Notes under the pieces: generated by a model
What the model was told of the DNA's origin: nothing
Seen by the model: only the letters and a program-made list of their open reading frames with translations
Databases searched by the model: none
Position numbers and translations under genes: made by a program
Source: Ureibacillus composti
GTDB lineage: Bacteria; Bacillota; Bacilli; Bacillales_A; Planococcaceae
NCBI GenBank assembly: GCA_030348875.1
Contig: JAUCEP010000002.1
Coordinates: 3,613,001-3,677,000, forward strand
Reading direction: 5' to 3'
Length of the DNA stretch: 64,000 bases
In this document: one piece after another, positions 56,853 to 64,000 of the stretch
How positions within the stretch are numbered: the first letter of the stretch is position 1
Layout of the letters: each line of letters opens with the position of its first letter

Positions 56853-57365
56853 TTACCTATTCTTTTTCTTTTCCGCAAGTTGTTCTGCTGTATATATGAT
56901 CCGCATCGGATTGCCTCCAGCCATACATCCTGCGGGGACATCACGATGAACCAGTGTTGCTGCTGAAACAATTGCTCCATCACCAATTTCTACACCAGGT
57001 AATATGGTTGTATTAGCACCAACCATCACATTGCTTCCTATTATTACATCACCCAAGCGATACTCTTCAATTAAATATTCATGTGCCAAGATGGTTGTAT
57101 TAAACCCGATGATTGTATTGTCACCGATTGTAATGCGTTCCGGAAACATCGTATCAGGCATAACCATTAAAGCGAGTGAAGTTTCCTTGCCAATTTTCAT
57201 TTTAAGAAACGTACGATAAATCCAGTTTTTTAATCTCATTGAGGGTGTTACTCGACCAATTTGTATAAAGATAAAACATTTTACAACCTTCCAAAATGGC
57301 ACAGTGTCATAAACATTCCATAATGAATTTGGTCCTTGAACTTTATACGCTTTTGTTCTCCTCAT
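56853..57365 (-). CDS. Hexapeptide-repeat acyltransferase (YvoF-like)
   Basis: 170 residues from the ATG at 57365 with AAGGAG ten bases before; it begins five bases after ppaX. Left-handed beta-helix repeats in the second half: ITIGDNTIIGFNTTILAHEY, DVIIGSNVMVGANTTIL and VEIGDGAIVSAATLVHRDVP, then GGNPMRIIYT. Resembles O-acetyltransferases. Acceptor unknown. Same gene order as B. subtilis hprK-lgt-yvoD-ppaX-yvoF. Confidence 0.88.
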   Translation of the reverse strand: MRRTKAYKVQGPNSLWNVYDTVPFWKVVKCFIFIQIGRVTPSMRLKNWIYRTFLKMKIGKETSLALMVMPDTMFPERITIGDNTIIGFNTTILAHEYLIEEYRLGDVIIGSNVMVGANTTILPGVEIGDGAIVSAATLVHRDVPAGCMAGGNPMRIIYTAEQLAEKKKNR

Positions 57366-57369
57366 CAGA

Positions 57370-58008
57370 TCATGGCTCCTTAACAATTGCAAATAAGTCA
57401 GTCATATGGTGCAACATATAATCTGGATTAAATTGCTTTAAGAAATCTTCACCTTTAAGTGACCAGGCGACACCAGCCGTTCGAACCCCAGCATTTTTCC
57501 CACCTTCTATATCATGAGAATTATCACCAATCATGATGGCCTCATTTTTTTGTACCCCAAGTTTTTCTAATGCAAATAAAATAGGCTCTGGATGGGGTTT
57601 AACATGTTGAACATCATCCAAACCAACTACTAATTCGAATAAATGAGTAGCCCCCATAACATTTAATCCACGTTCAATCATATCTCGTGTTTTAGTAGAA
57701 ACAATTGCTAGTCGGATTCCCTCATTTTTTAATTGTTCTAGTGTTGTTATAACTCCGTCGAATTCTGTTACTAATTCGTCATGATGTTCTTTATTCCATA
57801 AGCGATAATTCGCAATCATTTCATCCATTTCGTTTGGCGCAATTTGTTCAAAAGTTTCTTTTAATGACGGACCGATAAAATTTATGCAATCTTGTGGCGA
57901 ATATTGCCCAGGAAATTTGTCTTCTAAAACATGCATAAATGTACGGATTATTAAATCATTTGTGTCTAATAATGTTCCGTCGAAGTCGAATAATAATGCC
58001 TTAATCAT
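57370..58008 (-). CDS. ppaX: PpaX: HAD-family pyrophosphatase
   Basis: 212 residues. HAD motif I LLFDFDGTLLDTND (residues 5-18), motif II VSTKTRD, motif III and IV region KPHPEPILFALEKL and MIGDNSHDIEGGKNAG. In B. subtilis PpaX removes pyrophosphate produced when HprK dephosphorylates Ser-phosphorylated HPr. Overlaps the preceding gene by four bases. Context with hprK supports the assignment. Confidence 0.93.
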   Translation of the reverse strand: MIKALLFDFDGTLLDTNDLIIRTFMHVLEDKFPGQYSPQDCINFIGPSLKETFEQIAPNEMDEMIANYRLWNKEHHDELVTEFDGVITTLEQLKNEGIRLAIVSTKTRDMIERGLNVMGATHLFELVVGLDDVQHVKPHPEPILFALEKLGVQKNEAIMIGDNSHDIEGGKNAGVRTAGVAWSLKGEDFLKQFNPDYMLHHMTDLFAIVKEP

Positions 58009-58946
58009 ACTTGGGTAACCTCATTTCTTACAGCTTTTAGTTCAGCTTTTTTCCACAAATAAGATACTGCAATCGTTAAAATTAAAGCCGTAACTAAACG
58101 AATGAGCAGCAATGGCAAAACTGGTATGCCCAGTGGTACAAATATCAGTGTATCCTCAATTACAGCGTGACAAGCAACTAAGAATATGAAGACTAACGTT
58201 GCATCTTTTTTACTTACTCCATCCTCTTCTACTGCTTGAATCATAAGGCCAGCACCAAAGGCTAACCCGACAACTAAACCAGAAACAAGAGTCATCGAAG
58301 CGTTTGGTTGTATTCCTAATAACTTCGTAACAGGCGTAAATTTTTGTGAGAATTTCTCTAAATAGTGAAGGTCTCTTAAAAACTGAACAATGACCATTAA
58401 CGGAATAACAATTAATGCTAGTTGCAACACACCTAAACTAGCTTTTTCCAGCCCTAATAAAAAAATCTCTCCCCAACCATTCGGGTCTACACTTTGGTCT
58501 TGAACTAAACCATATTTAGCGATTTCTCCCCCACCATGCCAAAAGAATCGAATGACAAGTGCAGATAGGAAAGCAAGACCAAGGCGAATAACAAGGACAA
58601 TCCATAATTTAACTCCAACTCGAAGTGCAACCCCTGTTTCAATAAATAAATTATGGGAGAAGGATAACATCATTGCTAAAATAAAAACTTCTTTTACAGT
58701 TAGTTCTAGTGATAAGATCCCCGCAATACCTGCATACAGATTTAAAACATTCCCCAATACTAATGGAATGGCTGCTTCCCCTGGAAGACCCAATACCCCC
58801 ATTAATGGTTCAATGACATTAATAACCCACGGTAATACCGGAGTAAATTGTAAAAGCGTCACAATTAATGTAATTGGAAAAATAACCTTACTTAATGTCC
58901 AAGTGGTTTTGATCCCCGCTAATAACCCCTTTTTTAATGAAGACAT
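58005..58946 (-). CDS. Nucleoside recognition (Gate) domain membrane protein, YvoD-like
   Basis: 313 residues with about eight hydrophobic helices. Gate-domain motifs occur in both halves: IPLVLGNVLNLYAGIAGI and GLVVGLAFGAGLMIQAVEED. The family is linked to nucleoside or spore-related transport, but YvoD has no firm function. It sits between lgt and ppaX as in Bacillus; its stop overlaps ppaX by four bases. Confidence 0.85.
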   Translation of the reverse strand: MSSLKKGLLAGIKTTWTLSKVIFPITLIVTLLQFTPVLPWVINVIEPLMGVLGLPGEAAIPLVLGNVLNLYAGIAGILSLELTVKEVFILAMMLSFSHNLFIETGVALRVGVKLWIVLVIRLGLAFLSALVIRFFWHGGGEIAKYGLVQDQSVDPNGWGEIFLLGLEKASLGVLQLALIVIPLMVIVQFLRDLHYLEKFSQKFTPVTKLLGIQPNASMTLVSGLVVGLAFGAGLMIQAVEEDGVSKKDATLVFIFLVACHAVIEDTLIFVPLGIPVLPLLLIRLVTALILTIAVSYLWKKAELKAVRNEVTQV

Positions 58947-58960
58947 TTTCTAATCTCCTT

Positions 58961-59779
58961 TTACTTATCTAAATATCGGACTACAGGGCGCACTTTCAGC
59001 CTACGATAAACAATTGCCACAATTGCGATAATAATGGCTAAAATAGATACAACCTGTGCTGAACGTAATTCCCCAATTAAATAAAGACTATCCGTTCTCA
59101 TTCCTTCAATAAAGAATCGTCCAATGGAATACCAAATCATATAGGAGAAGAATATTTCACCTCGCTGTAAATTTACTTTACGAAGTGATAGAAGAAGAAT
59201 AAGCCCAACTAAGTTCCATAAAGATTCGTATAAAAACGTTGGGTGAACATAGGTGCCTAGTTCTTCAATAAACATTTGTTCAATAATCCAATTGGGCAGC
59301 ATTAAATTTTCTAAAAATTCTCTAGAAACAGGTCCACCGAATGCCTCTTGGTTCATAAAGTTGCCCCATCGACCAATGATTTGCCCTATTAATATACTAG
59401 GAGCTGCTATATCCGCTACCTTTAAAAAGCTAACTCCCTTTTTATGTGAAAAGATAAACGCTGTAATCACGGCACCAATTAATGCACCATGAATAGCGAT
59501 TCCGCCGTTCCAAATTTGAATAATCTTCCCGGGATTTGCTCCGTAAAACTCCCATTTCATCGCAACATAATAAATTCGTGCAGAAATGATCGAAATCGGT
59601 ATAGCCCAAATTAATAAGTCAGCAAAAAAATCTTCTGCCAACCCCCGTTTTCTCGCTTCAGTTTGAGCTACAAAGTATGCTAGTACGATGCCACTGGCAA
59701 TTAGTATCCCATACCAACGCACTTCGATTGGCCCGATACTAATAGCAACTGGGTCAATGGCAAGTAAAATATTATTCAT
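58961..59779 (-). CDS. lgt: Lgt: prolipoprotein diacylglyceryl transferase
   Basis: 272 residues with seven membrane helices. Signature [15 protein letters not shown] (about 136-150) and catalytic-region residues in [21 protein letters not shown] and [12 protein letters not shown]. It adds diacylglycerol to the lipobox Cys of lipoproteins, such as the binding protein at 28741 and the cytochrome at 61351. Confidence 0.97.
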   Translation of the reverse strand: MNNILLAIDPVAISIGPIEVRWYGILIASGIVLAYFVAQTEARKRGLAEDFFADLLIWAIPISIISARIYYVAMKWEFYGANPGKIIQIWNGGIAIHGALIGAVITAFIFSHKKGVSFLKVADIAAPSILIGQIIGRWGNFMNQEAFGGPVSREFLENLMLPNWIIEQMFIEELGTYVHPTFLYESLWNLVGLILLLSLRKVNLQRGEIFFSYMIWYSIGRFFIEGMRTDSLYLIGELRSAQVVSILAIIIAIVAIVYRRLKVRPVVRYLDK

Positions 59780-59822
59780 TTATTAACTCCTCTCAAGAAC
59801 ACTTCAACTTTTAGGTCTTTTT

Positions 59823-60761
59823 TTAGTAATCGTCCATCTCATCATGTAGGGAAACCATTTCATCGAGACGACGAGAAAATTCCTGTGCTGCATTAACCCC
59901 TAGTTTTTTCAAACGGTAATTCATTGCTGCCACTTCAATAATTACCGAAACGTTACGACCTGGTCGAACAGGAATCGTCAACTTCGTAATGTCAGTATCA
60001 ATAATTTTCATTTTTTCTTCATCTAATCCAAGGCGATCATATGTTTTTTCTGGATCCCATGTTTCTAATTCGATATTTAAAGTAATTCTTTTATATGGGC
60101 GTACAGCACTTGCTCCGAAAAGCGTTATTATATCGATAATCCCAATTCCTCGAATCTCAAGCAAATGCTCAAGTAGGGGTGGTGGACTTCCAATCAATAG
60201 ATTTTCTGCTTCTTGACGAATTTCTACACAATCATCGGCTACAAGTCGATGTCCTTTTTTAATTAACTCTAAAGCTGTTTCACTTTTCCCAACGCCACTT
60301 TTCCCGGTAATAAGTACACCAATTCCATAAACATCCACCAACACTCCATGTACGGCTGTTTGTGGCGCAAGTTTACTTTCTAAGAAATTTGTAAGTCTAC
60401 TGGAAAACCTCGTTGTTTTCATTGGTGTTAATAATACTGGTACATGATTTTGATTGGATGCATCAATAAGTTCCTGGGGTGCGTCCATATTATGTGAAAC
60501 GACGATTGCAGGCGTATCTTCTGAACAAAGCTTTAACATCCTTTCAATCTTCACATCTTGTGGTAACATTTCAAAAAAAGATAATTCTGTTTTACCAATT
60601 AATTGAACTCGATTTGCAGGGTAATGTGTAAAATATCCTGCCATCTCAAGTCCTGGGCGTGAAATATCACTTGTAGTAATGTAACGGCCAATTCCCTCCT
60701 GGCCACTAATTACAGCTAAATTAAACTTTTCCACAACATCTCTTGTCGATACTTGAATCAT
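59823..60761 (-). CDS. hprK: HprK: HPr kinase/phosphorylase
   Basis: 312 residues. Walker [15 protein letters not shown] (about 153-166), catalytic DD in [10 protein letters not shown] and the family signature [19 protein letters not shown]. It phosphorylates and dephosphorylates Ser46 of HPr and Crh (encoded at 44112) in response to fructose bisphosphate and phosphate. First gene of the hprK-lgt-yvoD-ppaX-yvoF operon. Confidence 0.97.
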   Translation of the reverse strand: MIQVSTRDVVEKFNLAVISGQEGIGRYITTSDISRPGLEMAGYFTHYPANRVQLIGKTELSFFEMLPQDVKIERMLKLCSEDTPAIVVSHNMDAPQELIDASNQNHVPVLLTPMKTTRFSSRLTNFLESKLAPQTAVHGVLVDVYGIGVLITGKSGVGKSETALELIKKGHRLVADDCVEIRQEAENLLIGSPPPLLEHLLEIRGIGIIDIITLFGASAVRPYKRITLNIELETWDPEKTYDRLGLDEEKMKIIDTDITKLTIPVRPGRNVSVIIEVAAMNYRLKKLGVNAAQEFSRRLDEMVSLHDEMDDY

Positions 60762-61350
60762 AAAGTAAAACTCCTTTACTTTCTCCTTGACATATAATAA
60801 CTATTTTAGCATGTAACATAGCAATTGAAATGTAATTAGCGTCTAAATGTAAAAAAAGTGGGCGATTTGTATATATTGGGGGTACTTTTAAGGTTTTCAA
60901 AGCAAGGAATTGCAATGGAATGGAGATGGGGTGGCTGTGGAATTTTGTTTTTGAGGGATCAATTGCTTATGGAAACTAGAGTTCCATAGTGAATCATAAA
61001 GTGCGAGTGAATATTTTCTATTTGGTAATCGTGGTGCTTTGGGTTTGAAAATAACGGAAACAGTTTCGTTTAAATTGGAGGAAACTTATTTAATCTTTAA
61101 AATAAAGGAACCTTTTTCCCTTATTTCATCAAAATCTTTGAATTTCATCTTATTTAGAGCAGTTAACGGAATTTTCTTCCCTTATTTCTGCCTAATTAGC
61201 ATTCACTTAACACATTAACGGAAAAAAGTTCCCTTAAAGACACTCCGCGTATTCCACATATAAAAAAGCACAGAAATCCTGAACTATTTCCATGCTCATA
61301 ATCAAAAAAAAAACTGTGGCATCATTATTAAATGCCACAGTTCAAGCTTA
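60762..61350. other. 589-bp gap upstream of hprK
   Basis: Contains the second copy of the dispersed repeat (61051-61236). The 60780-61040 part should include the hprK promoter; no further gene or RNA was recognised. A hairpin near 61265-61300 is weak. Confidence 0.5.
61051..61236. repeat. Dispersed intergenic repeat, copy 2 (four hairpin units)
   Basis: Units at about 61051, 61101, 61163 and 61215, with GGAA ends spaced 51, 61 and 52 bases exactly as in the first four units of copy 1 (26523-26740). The third unit is flanked by GCAG/CTGC where copy 1 has GCTG/CAGC, so pairing is kept by a double change. The stretch between units 2 and 3 is also similar. Confidence 0.85.
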
Positions 61351-61704
61351 TTATTTTTGTGTTGCTAACCAAGCAGCAGCAGCTTCTGCCTCTTCACCTT
61401 TAAGAATTCCAGGAGGCATACCACCTTGACCGTTAATGATTACATTTAAAATTTCTTCTTCTGAAAGACGTGAGCCAACATCAGCAATTTTTGGTGCTCC
61501 ACCCATACCTTCTAAGTTCCCACCATGGCAAGTAGTACAGTTTTGTTTTACAAGTGCTTCACCATCAGCAGCAGCAGTTTCTTCAGTAGTTGTACCTTCG
61601 TCAGTTCCAGTGTCTGTGTCGTTCGTACCCTCATCATTATTGCCGCCACAAGCAGCTAAGAAAAGAGCTGAGCCAAATACTAGTGCTAACCATGATTTTT
61701 TCAT
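61351..61704 (-). CDS. cccB: Cytochrome c-551, lipoprotein (CccB-like)
   Basis: 117 residues from the ATG at 61704 with GGAGGG eight bases before; the longer frame is unsupported. Signal peptide with lipobox LAACGG (Cys about 19), then an acidic Thr/Asp/Glu-rich linker (about 24-48), then the haem site CTTCHGG (about 56-62) and a distal Met in GGMPPGI. A small electron carrier anchored outside the membrane. Resembles B. subtilis CccB. Confidence 0.92.
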   Translation of the reverse strand: MKKSWLALVFGSALFLAACGGNNDEGTNDTDTGTDEGTTTEETAAADGEALVKQNCTTCHGGNLEGMGGAPKIADVGSRLSEEEILNVIINGQGGMPPGILKGEEAEAAAAWLATQK

Positions 61705-61914
61705 TATAATTTCCCTCCAAGAAAATATAGTAAAATCACTACCCTCGACGTAATTACGTCCAGATTTTGACTTACAACTCAAAATTAAGACTCGACCAAG
61801 GGTTTACTTCATTCAGTTGGCGATTTAACACCACTGAAAAAAGCGTCCCATTTTAGAATGGGGTTTCTTGCAGTATAGAGAAAATTTTGTATTGCCTTCC
61901 TAATTATAACAAAC

Positions 61915-62781
61915 TTACACCCGTTTGAAACCTTCACCCAATACTTCATAAGCATCGGAAACGATTACAAATGCAGCTGGATCAATGATTTTGATGACAT
62001 GTTTCAACTTTGTGAATTCTGTTTGATATACAACTACCATTAACATGATTCGTTGTTCCCCTGTGTAACCACCAAAGGCAGGCATCTTCGTTACCCCACG
62101 ATTGATTTCTGAATAAATCGCTTGGCGCATCTCTTCAGGCTTTTCGGTAATGATGTATACCATTTTCGATTGACTAAAACCAAGTTGAACAATGTCAATC
62201 GTTTTTGTTGTGACAAATAAAGCAATTAATGCGTATAAACCTTTTTCCACATCAAAAACGATAGCTGCACTTAAAACAATGAATCCATCAATTAGGAGAA
62301 CACTTGTCCCTAACGAAAGACCGGTGTACTTTGTAATAATTTGTGCTAATAAATCGGTGCCACCAGTTGAAGCATTCCCTTTAAACACGATTCCAATACC
62401 TAAGCCAACAACAATTCCCCCAAAAAGTGAACCTAGTAAGGGATTGGATGTTAATGGAGCTAAATTTCCAGTAAGAATTACGAACAACGGTAGAGCCAAT
62501 GTACCAACAAGAGATTTGATACCGAATTTTTTTCCTAATGTCAAAACGCCCGCAATGAACAGTGGAATATTAAATGCATATTGCACTAGCCCTGCATTCC
62601 ATCCAAAAAGGCCATATAAAATAGTACTAATCCCACTTACTCCACCGGAAGCTATTTGGTTAGGAAACAAAAACCCATTAAATGCAAACGCAACTATGAA
62701 TGCACCAAGTAATACATAAATGTATTCTGAAATATTATGATTTGTTGAAAGTAATGATTTATTCTTATTATTTTTTCGCAA
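61915..62781 (-). CDS. YitT-family membrane protein (DUF161 + DUF2179)
   Basis: 288 residues from the TTG at 62781 with GGAG six bases before; a GTG at 62793 is the alternative. Five to six membrane helices (about 20-190) with NGFLFPNQIASGGVSGISTI and FKGNASTGGTDLLAQIITKY, then a soluble DUF2179 domain (about 205-288). The family is common in Firmicutes and of unknown function. Monocistronic. Confidence 0.88.
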   Translation of the reverse strand: MRKNNKNKSLLSTNHNISEYIYVLLGAFIVAFAFNGFLFPNQIASGGVSGISTILYGLFGWNAGLVQYAFNIPLFIAGVLTLGKKFGIKSLVGTLALPLFVILTGNLAPLTSNPLLGSLFGGIVVGLGIGIVFKGNASTGGTDLLAQIITKYTGLSLGTSVLLIDGFIVLSAAIVFDVEKGLYALIALFVTTKTIDIVQLGFSQSKMVYIITEKPEEMRQAIYSEINRGVTKMPAFGGYTGEQRIMLMVVVYQTEFTKLKHVIKIIDPAAFVIVSDAYEVLGEGFKRV

Positions 62782-63024
62782 TATTTTCTCCACCTGGAAT
62801 ATGATTTTAAGACTTGTATGCCACTAAGATGCTCTTGAATAAATCGCGCTGAGCTGTTGGGCGAAGTGTAATTGGTCAACCCGTCTATATAGATTTTTCT
62901 CATCCATTTAATTAACAAAATAGCAGCACAATGCCACGAGTCCTAGTAAATACTATGTATTATAAAAAATCTTTGAATGAAGATAAAATACTCACAGATT
63001 ATAACAGAAGGAGAAAATTTAACT

Positions 63025-64000
63025 TTAGAAAGAACTTTCAGACCAAATTGTAGCTTCTCGGTATATATTTTCTATATTTTCGTTTGTAAGATTTAACTCT
63101 TTTGCAAGTAATTCAATTTCGGAACAATTCAATTTACCTAAAGCAATACTAAATCGTAAATACGGTGTCATCTCTGTCTGATCGTTGTTTATTGTTCGCT
63201 TCACATGCTCTGATAATGGGAGCCTTTGTAGAATTTTCTCAATGGGTCTCTCTAACAATGTATCAATTAACGACAATATTCCAACCAGGAAGTATTCTGG
63301 TGAATTATGTTTCGCTTTCAATAGTGCCACACTTTCACACACTTTTGCCCTAAACAGTGAAGTATATAAAACCTCTTTAAACACATCCGTGTCAGGCTGC
63401 GTTTTCCCTTCACGCATAGCCAATAAGTAAATCGACTTTCGTAAATTTGATAATCCAATTAACATAATTGCCTGTTTTATTGAACTAATTCTAGGTTTTG
63501 AAGAACTAATAGCATTATTAGCTTTTTTCAATATATTGTAGGATAACGAAACATCATGCTCAATATACTCAGTTAATAAAGGAATATTAGGTTCCTGTTC
63601 TTTTAACAACTCCAAAATTTTAAAGTAATGCAAAGTATTGATTGGTATATCAGTAGAAGCTAATATTTGGGGTTGTTCAAAGAAATAACCTTGAAATAAT
63701 GTATAGCCTGATTCTTTTGCTACCTCAAATTGTTGTCTTGTTTCAACTTTTTCTGCAAGAAGCTGCATATGTGAAAATAGTTTTACTCTTTCTTCAATTT
63801 TCAACCGTTCTTCCCATGTTGAATTTAAAAAATCAACTTTTATGTAATCCGTGTAAGAAAAAAGTTCATTAAAAAATGGATTTTGTTCATCTAGAAGAAA
63901 ATCATCTAGTGCTATTTTAAATCCTTGCTTTTTTAGTTCTTTCAATCGTTCAACTAATTTCTTATTAATCGGAACCGTTTCCAATACTTCAATAACAATC
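63025..64000 (-). CDS. EAL-HDOD protein (YuxH-like), cut by window edge
   Basis: The open frame runs in from the right edge, so the N-terminal part of the EAL domain is missing. Present are IVIEVLETVP (the EAL motif as EVL), IALDDFLLDEQNPFF, DYIKVDFL and VEKVETRQQFEVAKESGYTL-type ending of EAL, then an HDOD domain (about 115-290 of the visible part). Altered motifs (EVL; missing second acidic residues cannot be checked) suggest a weak or inactive phosphodiesterase, as in Bacillus YuxH. Role in c-di-GMP signalling is inferred. Confidence 0.85.
   Translation of the reverse strand, partial: IVIEVLETVPINKKLVERLKELKKQGFKIALDDFLLDEQNPFFNELFSYTDYIKVDFLNSTWEERLKIEERVKLFSHMQLLAEKVETRQQFEVAKESGYTLFQGYFFEQPQILASTDIPINTLHYFKILELLKEQEPNIPLLTEYIEHDVSLSYNILKKANNAISSSKPRISSIKQAIMLIGLSNLRKSIYLLAMREGKTQPDTDVFKEVLYTSLFRAKVCESVALLKAKHNSPEYFLVGILSLIDTLLERPIEKILQRLPLSEHVKRTINNDQTEMTPYLRFSIALGKLNCSEIELLAKELNLTNENIENIYREATIWSESSF

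Overview
The window reads as a chromosomal segment of a low-GC, spore-forming member of the Bacillales, most like the Lysinibacillus/Solibacillus/Ureibacillus group (Caryophanaceae/Planococcaceae). Grounds: the syntenies secG-est-rnr-smpB-ssrA, cggR-gapA-pgk-tpiA-gpmI-eno, rapZ-glmR-whiA-crh and hprK-lgt-yvoD-ppaX-yvoF; a CotF-like spore coat protein; CtsR- and CggR-type operators; and an S-layer-homology cargo protein. No species was identified, because no database search was possible.

Layout. 1-2563: the original flank downstream of ssrA, with the start of a DUF2075-type protein (cut by the window edge) and a membrane-anchored DUF4041/T5orf172 GIY-YIG protein. 2564-17350: a 14,625-bp genomic island inserted in the tmRNA gene and bounded by a perfect 162-bp direct repeat of the ssrA 3' part. 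It carries a tyrosine integrase beside the intact ssrA, an SF2-like helicase with a set of small leftward genes, a serine recombinase with its own promoter/res region, a HEPN-like protein, an HTH/coiled-coil gene cluster, an SLH surface protein, a GIY-YIG gene that appears frameshifted, and an OLD-family nuclease. No capsid, tail, portal or conjugation gene was recognised, so it looks like a satellite-like or otherwise compact integrative element with defence-type cargo. 17193-21852: ssrA, smpB, rnr, est, secG. 22207-26327: a BASS-type transporter, a DMT transporter and alkaline phosphatase.

26871-32490 is an iron-type locus of seven genes. A leftward operon (two about-200-aa paralogues of unknown function, a lipoprotein binding protein, a FecCD permease and an ATPase) faces a rightward pair of the same paralogue families. 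Both transcripts appear to start from face-to-face promoters that share one Fur box. This is my best candidate for an undescribed system.

32643-40509: the glycolytic genes under CggR and a small thioredoxin-fold protein. 40637-44369: CotF-like coat protein, tRNA-Arg(CCG), clpP, an esterase, crh. 44467-50757: whiA, glmR, rapZ, a Nudix hydrolase, trxB and a TPR protein. 50939-56653: the histidine operon hisZGDBHFI, which has every expected gene except hisA; hisH and hisF overlap directly. 56853-60761: yvoF-like acyltransferase, ppaX, yvoD, lgt, hprK. 61351-64000: cytochrome c-551, a YitT protein and an EAL-HDOD protein cut by the right edge.

Unexplained sequence structure includes a dispersed intergenic repeat present twice (26523-26763 and 61051-61236) with the same 51-61-52 unit spacing and a compensatory stem change, a separate 52-53-bp-period hairpin array at 41544-41710, and structured non-coding stretches inside the island.
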